This document shows, in pieces, positions 11,002 through 21,719 of a DNA stretch of 64,000 nt; within the stretch, counting starts at the first letter, position 1, and each line of letters begins with the position of its first letter. The stretch is from positions 87,978,627 through 88,042,626 of the forward strand of contig NC_077223.1 in assembly GCF_024763615.1 (NCBI RefSeq), written 5' to 3'. Below the pieces are notes generated by a model, which searched no databases, had not been told where the DNA came from, and saw only the letters and a program-made list of their open reading frames with translations. The translations under genes and the position numbers were made by a program. This stretch comes from Phlebotomus papatasi (Eukaryota; Arthropoda; Insecta; Diptera; Psychodidae).

Positions 11002-12103
11002 AGGCTTGTGCAAAATCTTACTTTCTATAAACTGTACCGTGCTATCACACTAGGATTTTTTCAATTTGTAAATTCAATTTAATTTTCAAATGAATTGTTT
11101 CTATGCGTTATTTTGCATTAAAAATCATTAGAATTGATAGATTTTCGCATATTTATTGATATAAACTAAAACTTGGCCCACCAAAACATGTTTAAACATG
11201 CTAAAACAGCATAAATGTGGGTGCTCAATTAAATTTGAATTCAGCAAATTAAAATGTTAAAATTGCTCATTAATTTCAATTTTATTGCAGTTAAACAAGT
11301 AGCCTTTTGCACCAAATTATTCTTATTAAATTTATTTGCTCGTAATTAATTATTATTTGTGGCCAAAAAAATAAAACAAGTACAGTGATTAGTGATACAC
11401 TTGTACGCGAGTGAAGCTTAAGTATCGGGAGCAATTCATTAAATTTCTCCAAAGCCATTCAAAGGAAATTGTTGTGTCAAGAAATCGTAGTTGGGATGAC
11501 TTCATACGGATTTTCAACAAAATGTATGAGCCCACTTGCCCACAATACTTTCTTCTGGCTTTGGGGATTCTTCTGCATAACAGACAAGTGACTTATAAAA
11601 CATTTTAAGTACTATCATACATTTTCCGAAGTCATTCACAGTCAAAAATCTCGCTGCACTATTTAAAATTGAGCAAATTTCTTGCAAAATGTGTCCTGGC
11701 TGTGAGAATTTTCAAGTAAATTCTAGAAATCTTATAGTGCTCAATTGGCTCAATTGAATTTAAAATTAAATTGTGAAAATCCTAGTGTTATAGCACCATT
11801 AAAGTGATATATACGTGAAGTGATACATCGGATATATCACAGTTCAGATTCCGATAAAGATAGTTGGTCAAAGAAAATATTGTTGCAAAGCTAAATTTAT
11901 TATCTTTCAGAATCTTGTACATTTATTTCATTTTATTGAAACTAGGATTAACCCTCGACCTTGGCATATAGATAGTGTGTTTTTTTGTGTTAGAGGAATA
12001 CAAGGTCTATAATAAACCGTGAAATTTCATTTCTTGGTCAATTTAGCTTTTATTAATCCACTTTTTTTAGAATTTTGTAACGATACTCGCAAAAGATAAA
12101 TTA
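11002..12103. other. Gene-free AT-rich DNA
   Basis: A frame at 11411-11608 begins with GTG and has no recognisable domain. Nothing else is seen. Confidence 0.5.
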
Positions 12104-12396
12104 CAGTAGTAGTCTTTCAAATTAGAGCATTTGGGACCGAAATGTCACCCGACAAAAATTGGGGCGTCAAACTGTTTGAAATGCAACGATTTTTTTGTTG
12201 ATTGACATACACATATTAAGTTTACATACTCATAGTTATTGCCGTTATTGTAAATTACATGAAAAACCTTTAATAATGCAAAATCACTTCATAACTAAGA
12301 CAAACTTGAAAAATGTTGACAAACTTTTTTCAAATTTGACTGCTGCCCGAATTATAAAGTAGCTCGATCTTAAAAGAGCCGAATTAGCGAGAGTAT
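12104..12396. mobile_element. Degenerate pogo-like MITE (355 bp family)
   Basis: The stretch begins acagtagtagtctttcaaattagagcatttggg and ends gatcttaaaagagccgaattagcgagagta. Both ends match the better-preserved copy at 38122-38476. The right terminus has decayed. Confidence 0.7.
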
Positions 12397-13093
12397 AAAA
12401 ATCTTTATGACTTGTTTTTTGGACAGAATGATGAAGATATCGACTTGGAATGTTCTCAGTACCACATCCCTCCCATGAGTTGATCCAAGGAATCAAAACC
12501 TTTTACACCTTTCAATACTTAAACTTATTTATAAGAGCTCGTAATATAGGGTTATACCTTATTTATGAGATGAAAAAATATTAAAATTTAAAGGTTAAGC
12601 TAATGATGAGCCTAGGTCAGTTTACTGTCGGTGAGATTCTCAACGTGAGCAAACACTGCAAGCAAATTCGATTTGGAGCCGAGGGTGAGATGTTGAACAG
12701 TAATTTTGAATGAAATTCTTGAAATATATTCAAATTTTGTGTTTAAGCCAAGGGGTATATCATTGCTATTTTTACTGACAAGGGTTTCTGGTTTTTTGGG
12801 TTTCGCATAGCATTTCTTAGGCACTTGACGAGGATTTCTCAGTATGAATTAGTTCTTTTTTTTAAGAAAGGGATATAATGCGGTTTGAATTTTGTGAACT
12901 TAGACTCCTCCATACGAATTCTATTGAACTTTTATTAACTGGTGTAATAGAAATTTGTGTAGAATGTGTTTGAATTTTCACGCTACTAAAGTTCGCTAAA
13001 TTTCTAGCATGTTCCATACAATATGGCTTGGATTAATCAAATTAGAACTCTCGTGGCTCGGCGGACAGATCACTGAATGTATGGTATATAGAG
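12397..13093. other. Gene-free AT-rich DNA
   Basis: No supported coding sequence, RNA gene or repeat boundary is seen. Confidence 0.45.
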
Positions 13094-13168
13094 GAGCCTC
13101 AGTGGATCAATTGGTAGAGTAGTGTCTCTGTGATTGTGAGGTCTCGGGTTCGAAACTCGGCAGCTGCA
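13094..13168 (+). repeat. tRNA-derived SINE head
   Basis: The sequence has tRNA-like internal pol III promoter boxes: a box A region around tggatcaattggtagag and a box B ggttcgaaactc, spaced as in a tRNA gene. The acceptor arms do not pair (5' gagcctc against 3' gcagctgc), so this is not a working tRNA gene. A second copy of the same family lies on the minus strand at 61396-61468. The SINE body probably continues 3' for some hundred bases, but its end is not visible. Confidence 0.7.
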
Positions 13169-13830
13169 GATTTTTCAGCAGCCGTAACGAACGAGTCCAG
13201 TGAATAGATGAAAAATAATACCTAATGCATTGACAATGAACCGCCTAAACAAAAGAGGCTGATACAGAAACACGAGTTCGGCATAAAAGAGATCTGTCGA
13301 TACAAACACACATTCACTGCAACTGATCCAACCGAGGCTGGTCTGCCGCAGTATACAGGAGCCGAGATATAAAGCTGTAGGACCGCCTTGAGGGTTAAGA
13401 TAAAATGGAGTAATGGGGAGTGCATAATGGGCCCAAATAAGTGGCCTGAATGCAGCGGAACCGATAAAGGTTTAAGCCGACCCATAGACAAATCTTAAAT
13501 GGTATATAGAGATCTATAGTTCGAGCGAGGCGACTGTCGAATCGCACCCAATACTGAAAAAAAGTGGTCCGACTGGACACATAGTTACAGGCGCCCTGTC
13601 TTGATCATAGTACAGTTATTAGTACATTAACCAAGATATCAGCACATCTACCCTGGTATATCACAAAAGAAAGTGAACTCACTCTAGCATCCATCAATTA
13701 TGCGTGCTAATTCACTCACTCACATTCTCAATCCTGGATTCCTTGGATGCTTTGAGAAATATTCTTTCCAATAGACATCTAACCAACCTCTCTGCAGCTA
13801 CAAGTTGTTCATCAGCGTGCCATATTGTAG
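13169..13830. other. Possible SINE body and unassigned DNA
   Basis: Mixed-complexity DNA follows the SINE head. Minus-strand frames at 13222-13580 have no recognisable domain. No second copy was seen in this window. Confidence 0.35.
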
Positions 13831-13857
13831 ACACTAGACCTTTCTTGACTTTCGCAA

Positions 13858-13916
13858 TTTTATTCTTTACGACGTTTCAAGCATGAATGTCCTCTTCATC
13901 AGGTATCGAATTTTGT
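13858..13916 (-). ncRNA. Hammerhead-ribozyme-like motif, copy A
   Basis: On the minus strand the core CTGATGA and GAAACGTC is intact. The flanking stem I sequences (ATTC/GAAT and TAC/GTA) are as in copy C, but stem II is mispaired (gagga against tgctt). Probably inactive. Confidence 0.45.
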
Positions 13917-14095
13917 TGGAAAAATCACGTACAGGCGGGAAATGGTTACACTTTTTTGGACTTGGACCACAGATTGCACTTCATAGTTCACCATTCGACC
14001 ACTTGGGCGCTCTTGCAGTTGTGTCTTTTGATATTTTTTTGACAAGACAGTCTTCAAGAATTGACGGAAACACTAGACCTTTCTTGACTTACACA

Positions 14096-14148
14096 ATTTT
14101 ATTCTTTACGATGTTTCTAGTATGAATGTCCTCTTCATCAGGTATCTG
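14096..14148 (-). ncRNA. Hammerhead-ribozyme-like motif, copy B (degenerate)
   Basis: The minus strand reads CTGATGA then GAAACATCG. Stem II (gagga against tacta) and the stem III palindrome are damaged. A relic of the same motif as copies A and C. Confidence 0.35.
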
Positions 14149-14255
14149 TGTCGAAATCTGTGTCGATCAGTCGAATGGTAAACTACGAAGTGCAATCTGC
14201 GATCCAAGTCCAAAAAAGTATAACCATTTCCCGCCTGTACGTGATTTTCTAAACA

Positions 14256-14314
14256 AAATTCGATACCTGATGAAGAGGACATTCATCCTCGAAACGTCGT
14301 AAAGAATAAAATTG
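14256..14314 (+). ncRNA. Hammerhead-ribozyme-like motif, copy C (best preserved)
   Basis: CTGATGA (14269-14275) is followed by a 5 bp stem II GAGGA/TCCTC closed by cattca, then GAAA (14293-14296) and CGTC. Stem I can form from TAC/GTA, an internal loop, and ATTC/GAAT. Between the last A of GAAA and the U of the cleavage triplet there is only CG, so stem III would be the palindrome ACGU, formable between two transcripts. That is the dimeric arrangement reported for short-stem-III hammerheads of Penelope-like elements. One extra A between CTGATGA and stem II departs from the minimal consensus and may weaken activity. Confidence 0.5.
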
Positions 14315-14415
14315 CGAAAGTCAAGAAATGTGGTCTAGTGGTTCCGTGAATTCTTGAAGGCTGTCTTGTCAAAAAAATATCAAAAGACACAGCTACAACT
14401 ACAAGAGCGCCCAAG

Positions 14416-16208
14416 TGGCGAACACGTTAACTTCAACTGTAAACTTCCGGTTGATCGTCGAAATATTTGGATTGGCTTTGTTTTTCCGAAAGTTTATGTA
14501 CTTTAAAATGATCGAAACTTCAGAACCATATATTTTAACATCAAAAACTCTTTCATTTTCATTAAGCACAATTCCAATGCCCATTTAATTGCAAGTCAAA
14601 ATGGGTCAATTTCTGGCAATTCCAGTGACTCCTTTAAGAGTTGCCGTATAAAGAGCAGGCTATAAAAAGGGAACGTGTGGAATTTTTATAAATGGCGATT
14701 GTTGAAGTAATGGCAATCATGGAATTGTATAAAAGGGGACATGAATTTTATTGCTATTGGATTTCGTGAGACTTTTGGTATTATCGAGCCGGAGAGTTAA
14801 TATGCATTTATTTGTGAAAGGGCGTCTCAAAGAAGGTGCCAAAGGCATGAAATCATTCTGCAAAAGCTTTGAGCATTTCCGAGTAAATGTCGTCTTCTGG
14901 GGCTCCCACACACCTGATGGTCGTCATTTTCTCCCCCTGCAGCATTCCGTGTGCTAGCAGAAACTGATGCGCGAGTGTCTAATTAGGCTGAGGGCAATAA
15001 AAACCTGACCGCGGCGTCGCCAGGATGTGATGGTGCAAAGTGAGACGAAAAGGGCAACAAGAGATCTCAGTGGCGTGTTAATTTGTTGTCGATGCCAACG
15101 ATATGGCAGATGCGATGGCGGAAAAGATCGCGAGTCACATCCTTGTCGCTCCAATTTGTCAATTATTGAAGAATATGTGTTTCTCCCTACATCTGCAGAT
15201 GTGCTCCTCTTGTCCAAGAATCTCTGCACGATGATCGCAAATTGCTCCAGCGCGATCATCATTAAACGGTCCAAGTGGGCAGAAGCACCATCCGATGTGA
15301 TCGTCATAATCATCAAGTGGACACATTCATGTAGAGGGCTCTCTAGTATCCCACTCCCAACGAGATCACAAAAAAGGGGGAGAGAGAAAATACTCTTCAT
15401 GGAACAAAAATGAATTATTGTAGAAAGATGTGAGATCATATTTCACGCGCGCGCCAAATTATGTACGCGAGATGGTGCAGAGATGGAAGAACCACTCTGT
15501 TTTTTTTTTACCCTGCCACGGAAGATCTTCCAGTGCAGAATCCTATTCCTCATTCAGCTGAGATCCGGGATTTCAATGTGTACCGGATGCGTGAGAGTGC
15601 AAAGTGTAACACATCTGTTTCTCTATAAAATCGCCTTCTTAATGGCACTTACATGTTCTCTCATTATTTTATGGTTCAATTTCTTCTATTCCCGCTCAAT
15701 TTATTCGTGCTGGACATCATTAGAGGTGGTGGCGGGTGATGAGAAGGCTCTCCACCAATTCAAATAACTTCTCCCATGAAACCTCCACTTTGATCGCATT
15801 TCCTCCCCTCTCCCTCAATTCCATCATTGGCCTTCCTTGGTCGACAAACCCATAGGACAGGTCTGTTTGAACATTTGCTTTAACATTTAAAAGTTATAAA
15901 CTAATTACACGACCACAGGGCTCGGAACTATGGATAAGTTATAGCGATGTGAGGGTGCACTGCTGCCCCCTTTTATTACCATTACATGACGGATACGATT
16001 ATGTTACTAAATGGAGTCATAATAGTGTAAACATTTCAGAAATTAGAAGCGGTTTGTGGGTAACTTTGCAAAAGTAAGAATTTCTGTCCAATCGTTAAGA
16101 GATTTCATTGACGTGTGATACCTAAATCATCTCTCAAGGGTGCAGCGCCCTTTTATAAGGCATATACATACAAACATTTATACCGCTCAACAGAAATATC
16201 TTACTATG
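14416..16208. other. Gene-free DNA with a higher-GC, non-repetitive island at about 14930-15800
   Basis: The island is visibly richer in G and C and of higher complexity than its surroundings. Long frames occur on both strands (15027-15413 plus, 14954-15439 minus), but they mirror each other and show no known domain. It could be an untranslated first exon, promoter or enhancer of a gene outside the window. Confidence 0.4.
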
Positions 16209-18180
16209 ATATAACGTCAGTTAAATCAGCATTTGCCGTAACTTCCTTTTGACAACTTTTCAGGAGACGAAATTTTCAGTTCAATATTATTTTTCTTAAA
16301 AATGAGCCCCGAATGCAATACTTTTGAGTCAAAATAATAAAAGTGGCACTAACAAACTGTAAGTTAACTCGAGAAAATCTTTATAAAATTATTTAAAAGC
16401 TGCAATATTAAGAAATATGTTAGAAGAAACACAATAATATTTTGTCGTAACTTCCATCGTTTATAAAGCCGTAACTTCCAATGTATGAAGATCTTGTAAG
16501 TTACGACAATTTTTAAAAATGCATTAGGGGAAATGCTTGTAATTTTGTCCAGTTTCTTATTTTGGACACTTTGAGGATAACATTGGACACTAAAAATAAA
16601 TTGATTAAAATGATCGATTTTTATTCCAATATTTGATGAATAATGAATTCTATCTAAATATTTGTTCTTTTTGGAAGATTTTAACACTAAATACGTTAAA
16701 ATTTGAATATGATTTGAGTTGAAATTGCTTTGTTGAAAATTCAGTGTGAGCAATTGCTTACGAGAAATATGACAGAACTTCGTGGCTTACTTCAGTCTTA
16801 TTTAGTTTTGGTGAAGTACTAACAAAGTTTGTTCGCTGTTTTTGAGTGATATTATTGAATATTCATTGAATATTGTGTTGATTCACGTTACTGATGATTT
16901 GTACATTTGACCTGAAGTGAGATTTGCCTTGTGAATTATATTTTTCGTGTGAAAAATGGGAAATTTTTTAAGACATTCACCAGTGAGGTGATGATTCTTA
17001 TTTTGGACATGTGTTTTTCTCACGAAATTTCGTGAAGTTTTAGCTTTTGTGATGACTAGGTTGGACAAATGCCTGGAGAAATAAAGGAGCATCATCTCTA
17101 CGAAAGAGATGTAGCGAGAAATGCCTTGAAAGGCTCCCGGAAAGGTCAGGGAATGAGCGAATCCGCACGTACTTGGAGTATCGAAGTCAACTCACTTTAA
17201 TGAATGATATGGAAAGTTTCCGGGCTTCTGTGACATTCTACGTTTCCCTTACATGAACAGGAAGAGGACTTGGTAAGATTGGTTCATCAAATGAAGAACA
17301 ATGGGCATCCTATTGAGGCGGATTAGCTGTCCAAATTTACAGCCAAGTTGGCCAAATTAATAAACAAGTTGTCCAAAATAAGAGCCAAGGTCACCTCTAC
17401 TTATCAATTCATTTTTAAACGTATTAAAACTAATTTTAATAAAAATAAAACGATAAATAGCTTGCTAAGTTTCTAAACAACCCTTCTGAAAAGAGAGTAA
17501 CAAGAAATGTCAATTAGTATAGAAAATATCGCACTTCAAACTTGGAACTTCGATGTTTATAAGCAGACTGTCCAAAATTATAAGCACTTCCCCTATATCA
17601 ATTTCAATTACTCTAGTGATAATAAGCGCTTTATTTGACTAAATTAATCAATTAAACTCTTATCCCAGTCCCTAAAAGCTTTTATTTCATAAATTTTATT
17701 GAATAAATTTTGTGCGCCATGTCGCTCGCTTGTTTTGTTTTGAATTAATGACAGATGTGTAGGGATTTTTTTCTCACAAATATTGAATTAAAATGATTTC
17801 ATGTTACACTATTCGCACTGTCTTTCGATAATTGGAAGAGTTTATAAACGTTTTATTGAGAAATATTGCAATTTTGCTGCAAATTACAAGCCACGCAAGT
17901 AAGCAAAAGAAGTTACGGCAAATGCTGATAATTGAAAATTTTGTATGGAAATTTGTCGTAACTTCCCCAAAAATGGAAGTTACGACAAATTCTGATAAAT
18001 TTTTCTTCATTAAGGGCACTTACGATAATTTTGATTTAAAATAATTTTTATTGGGCTTACAAAAATTTCTTTTTCACAAATGCGTTTAATAAACAAAATT
18101 ACGCTGATTCCAAATATGTATATATCTCAAAATCGCAAAAATGAAGTTAAGATAAATGCTGGTTTAACTGACGATAAATC
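16209..18180. mobile_element. Foldback DNA element (outer), split by a nested element
   Basis: The left end gatataacgtcagttaaatcagcatttgcc pairs with the right end ggtttaactgacgataaatc region over about 38 bp. Further internal cgtaacttcc/ggaagttacg copies occur near 16440-16510 and 17905-17990. Removing the nested 1,067 bp insert leaves about 0.9 kb. It is non-coding. Confidence 0.7.
16527..17593. mobile_element. Nested TA-flanked element inside the 16.2-18.2 kb foldback
   Basis: The terminal inverted repeats are GGGGAAATGCTTGTAATTTT on the left and, as reverse complement of the right end, GGGGAAGTGCTTATAATTTT. The wider 26 bp match is 22/26. The element is bounded by TA at 16525-16526 and 17594-17595, as in mariner/Tc1/pogo-type insertions. 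The interior repeats ttttggac blocks and has no transposase frame. Confidence 0.75.
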
Positions 18181-18402
18181 TGCTTTCAACCTGAATAATG
18201 TCCAGTTAAGAAGTAAAAGACGAAGGCAGTGGAATGAAAAGGGACAGGCCACGCAAGTTCTGTACTTGTTTTCAAATCCAATACGGGCTCCAGACCTAAG
18301 GCTTAGCCACTGTATGGCTTAACTGCTATAATTTCTTATCAGTCAAGATTTTTTGGAAAAAATAACTTAGGATTGAATTATTAAGGGCAAATAATAATCT
18401 CC

Positions 18403-19075
18403 CGTCTGACACAGGGTAAGGGGGACCCAGCCTTGAGCCATTAATTAATACCCAGCTTTAGGCACTATTTTAGTCCTCATAGGCAAGATCCGAGTGGTAG
18501 GCACAAATTAAGGACTGAATCTTGCCACGTATATCAATGGCGGTGGAATGAAACTGTCAATTTCACATCCTGATTTCACCTTCAAATTTTATATAAATTA
18601 TAGAAGCTACAAAGATAGGGATATGTTTTATTTAATCAGGATGAACGATCTAACACTTTAGAAAAGCAAAAACTATTCTGAAAAAAATTGTCTCCTAAAA
18701 AATACCCCCGAAAGGAAATAAAAACACGTATTTCAAGGTTGGAAATTTGTTTATAGTTACCACGACACTTTTCTCTAGACGAAACGCACCCACGCACATT
18801 TATTATTATTAAAAAAAACCACTAAAATCACTGAGAATCTTTGCGAAAATTTTAAAAACAAATAAAATAATTGGAAAATATTCCATCTTGTCACTGACAG
18901 CCGAGCAACACGGCCGGCAACATAATTTTCGTAGTTCCGCTGCTCACCACCATGAACGCAAAACAGTGTCCTTCACATATATTTAGTAAGGGGTATTTTG
19001 TATGGGAGCTTCTTAAAAGTAAGGTATGAAAGATAGGGGTTAATTGAGGCTATAATCCACGCTTACTTGGTCAGA
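18403..19075. mobile_element. Putative MITE with cccgtctgac ends
   Basis: Left cccgtctgacacagggtaag and right (reverse complement) cccgtctgaccaagtaag form a terminal inverted repeat of roughly 18 bp around 0.65 kb of non-coding DNA. The target duplication is not clear. Confidence 0.5.
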
Positions 19076-19308
19076 CGGGCTATTGGATTTAGATTTTTTA
19101 AAATTAAAGAAAAAAAAGTTGTTTTTTATGACCTAGCTAGACGATGCTTTTCAATAAAATTTTAAATATGTTCTAGATGAGATCAAGACCTTTCCAACAG
19201 TGGATCGCACTTTGCCCTCGCTCTACCCTGACCCGAACTATAAATAAAAGCAACTTGACCGAAGCATACCTTCGGTGTTTATGAAGTGATTTTGATGATA
19301 TCTTAGTA

Positions 19309-19626
19309 CACTCGACTCTTCGTTATCCGGCTGGCTGGGGAACAAAATGACATTGAGGTTTTTTGAATGATCAACAGTTTTCCTATTTTATGCCGTGTGA
19401 ATTTATTTTCTGTCTGACAAAGAACAAGAGAATTTTCTTCATGGTATGCTTATGTTTCATTTTTTATCACAATTATGTATTAAAAACTTCGATACAATAA
19501 TAATAATACTTTAATTCACTCTGGAGAAACTTCATGTTTAGTAAAAATAATTTTGAATACATCAACCGCCAGTGTTTGGCAGCTATCACCCGGATAACGA
19601 AGTGCCGGATAACGAAGAGCTGAGTG
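19309..19626 (-). mobile_element. 318 bp pogo-like MITE, copy 1
   Basis: The element is bounded by TA (19307-19308, 19627-19628). Its terminal inverted repeat includes ctcttcgttatccgg. It is exactly as long as the copy at 32921-33238 and aligns with it in opposite orientation throughout, including the shared block cagctgccaaacactggcgg. Non-coding. Confidence 0.88.
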
Positions 19627-20299
19627 TATTATGTGTCTGAGATCGAGGCTTTTCTGGCGATACGTTACATTCTTCCTTCCTTCCTTGGTCCTTCCGACGG
19701 GGGCACGGACTATGTCCCACGCTCCCCTGTGCCCTCTGGTCCTGGCACTCCATCGGTGATTGGGTTGCCTGGGATTTAGGGAGGCCTGAAGAATGTCCAG
19801 GAAGCTTTGGAGTATTAGGCTGGACTTGCGGAGGCTCTTGTTGGTGGCTATGGTGGTGGAAGAGACCGAGTGGAGATGTGTACTCCACAAAGGTCCGTGG
19901 TGGAAGAGATGGAGCAGGGCAATTTTTTCTCTCACTCAGAACTCTTCATAAGCCTTCTACTTTCCTCCGCTTTGGGCGACCTCGTCGCCTCGCCACACAA
20001 GCACTTCCAATACACTCCGAAAAATTGTTGCACACGCAACGAACTGACGTACTTCACTCTAGTCAAGAGATTTGAGCACCAGGCAAAACTAATCCATTTG
20101 GTGATAAACTTGCAGCTGATAGCGCAAAGTAAACATTAAGGAAGTCTTCCACGGAGCTCTCTCACCAGTAAGCACCAGAGGATTCATCTTGGGCGCCTAA
20201 TAACTGTTATTTACAGTCACCGGCTGGCTGCCACCCAGAGTCTCCGTGCCGAAAGGTGGGATCTATTGTGGTTCGGGTAGCAAGTGACGTGTTTCCTCG
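19627..20299. other. Unassigned, higher-GC DNA next to LINE remnant
   Basis: Overlapping frames on both strands (19516-20139) have no recognisable domain. The region may belong to the same decayed LINE as 20300-21040, but that cannot be shown from the sequence. Confidence 0.4.
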
Positions 20300-21040
20300 A
20301 CATTCGCGCCGAGTACCTAGGACTGAGAGGCTCCTTTTGGAAGGAAATGACTAGGAAAGTGACAAGAGGAAGTGAATAGTGTTCTAAAGAAACCCTCATC
20401 GTTTAAATCGTTCCCGCCATATTCATTCCCTGGCCAAGTCCGGAACATTATTCGTCGGTCACAAGACACACCGGCGAACTGACGCCATTTCATCCACCCA
20501 AATGATAACCCTGTATGCAATATCTACAGATACAGAACCATCGTGGAAGGACACTGCCCAAGTATCTGAAGTTATTGGTTGTAGACAGGCCTTCCCCATC
20601 CACAGATAGAGATCCGCTACCTTCGGTACTTCCGCTGAAATTGAGGTGCATATACTCAGTTTTCAAACAACTAATTTTAAGACCATCACCCTCCAATACA
20701 TTGCATTGGAGGAGATCCCTGGTTTTGTCCATTAGCACTACATCGTCTGCTTAGAGCACAGTCCATGGCACCTCGGTCTAGATAGAAGTGGTTAGATAAA
20801 ATCCATGACAACATTGAAGAACAGTGAAGTCAGTGCTGAACCCTGATGCACCCCAACACGTGTAACAAACCGTTTTCCAACTGAAGTCAGGCTGCAGTCG
20901 GGATTTCATGATATTACTTGCGATCATGCACATGTCGTCCGGTAGCCTATAGTAAGATTTTTTTCTGTAGTATGGCAGCTGATTTTGAGGTGGCTTGCAA
21001 GTAACCTCACACTGTCGCCTATTCCCTCCGGTCACCTAGA
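20300..21040 (-). pseudogene. Decayed RTE-type LINE reverse transcriptase
   Basis: On the minus strand, fragments of a non-LTR reverse transcriptase occur in order but in shifting frames. At about 20730-20765 the catalytic block reads P-W-T-V-L-stop-A-D-D-V-V-L-M: the Tyr of YADD is replaced by TAA. Next come KTEYMHLNFSGS and FRYLGSVLP (20560-20680), then GWMKWRQFAGVSCDRR (about 20440-20490), a block found in RTE-clade LINEs just after the reverse transcriptase core. An upstream piece lies at 20778-21035. Stops and frame changes show it is dead. Confidence 0.85.
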
Positions 21041-21719
21041 ATAATTACTGAGTGCAGCTCAGTCCACTTAGTCTTGTCCCTCCGGGGGCTCAAGGGACTC
21101 AAGTTCTGATATCACAGTGAGATATCACAGATCTGAAGGTTATCACAGTTTAATAACTTATAAAACTGCAGCAAAATGAACGTTACTAATAAGTTAATTA
21201 AAAATATCCCTAAAGTTGGGATGTACATGATAAATCCGTGGTGGTCGAGTGGATTTGTCAGCCGATAATATCTAAAACACTCACTTTTTGGGGAAAAATG
21301 TTAGACTTTATTTCAGAGAACGGGATGTTGACTTTTTGACAGTTCAGCTACAGTGACCTTCTCACTCTTTCACTCTACACTAGTTCCCTCTATGTGCAAT
21401 ATCCAGAAACTTAGTACATTTTTTAGTACATTATAGCAGTTACCGTCAGTCAGTTCAGATTCCCCCATTTTCTTCCACAGCTCTACTGGAATACTGGTCC
21501 AGTTGCCTTTCCATTCTTCATGAAAATTAAAATACCATTCATAAATAGTTTTGTGTAATTTATTTAATTGCAAATACCTTAAATTTAGGTGAATTATTTA
21601 TGAAATTTTATAAACATTTTCAATGTCAAGATTTAATGAATTTATGTGCAGTCACTCCTTAAAGTATTTTCTTTAGAATCCATTTATAGAAAAATAATCA
21701 AATCAAACCTTAAAATTTT
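21041..21719. other. Gene-free DNA and 3' flank of Klp67A
   Basis: No coding sequence is supported. A minus-strand AATAAA (tttatt at 21559-21564) could serve as the poly(A) signal of the upstream kinesin gene. Confidence 0.4.

Larger units (their letters stand above)
13831..14415. mobile_element. Penelope-like terminal repeat array (tandem plus inverted copies)
   Basis: Three modules can be traced. Y runs from cactagacc to catcaggtatc, Z from gaattttg to ccattcgac, and X from cacttgggcgctc to gacggaaa. The plus strand reads Y-Z-X-Y (Y at 13838-13908 and again at 14070-14145). From about 14150 to 14415 the reverse complement reads X-Y-Z. This is a 1.3-copy tandem joined to an inverted copy. 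Each Y module carries a CTGATGA...GAAA core like a hammerhead ribozyme. Terminal repeats with this mix of tandem and inverted copies plus a hammerhead motif are typical of Penelope-like retroelements. No reverse transcriptase sequence is present, so this would be a solo remnant. Confidence 0.6.

Noticed and set aside
11411..11608. 65-codon frame as a small gene
   Set aside because: No ATG at its start, no domain, AT-rich surroundings.
14954..15439. 161-codon minus and 128-codon plus frames
   Set aside because: They mirror each other across the same DNA, have no known domain and no clear splice or start context.
20490..20754. Plus-strand frame opposite the LINE remnant
   Set aside because: Antisense shadow of the reverse-transcriptase frame.
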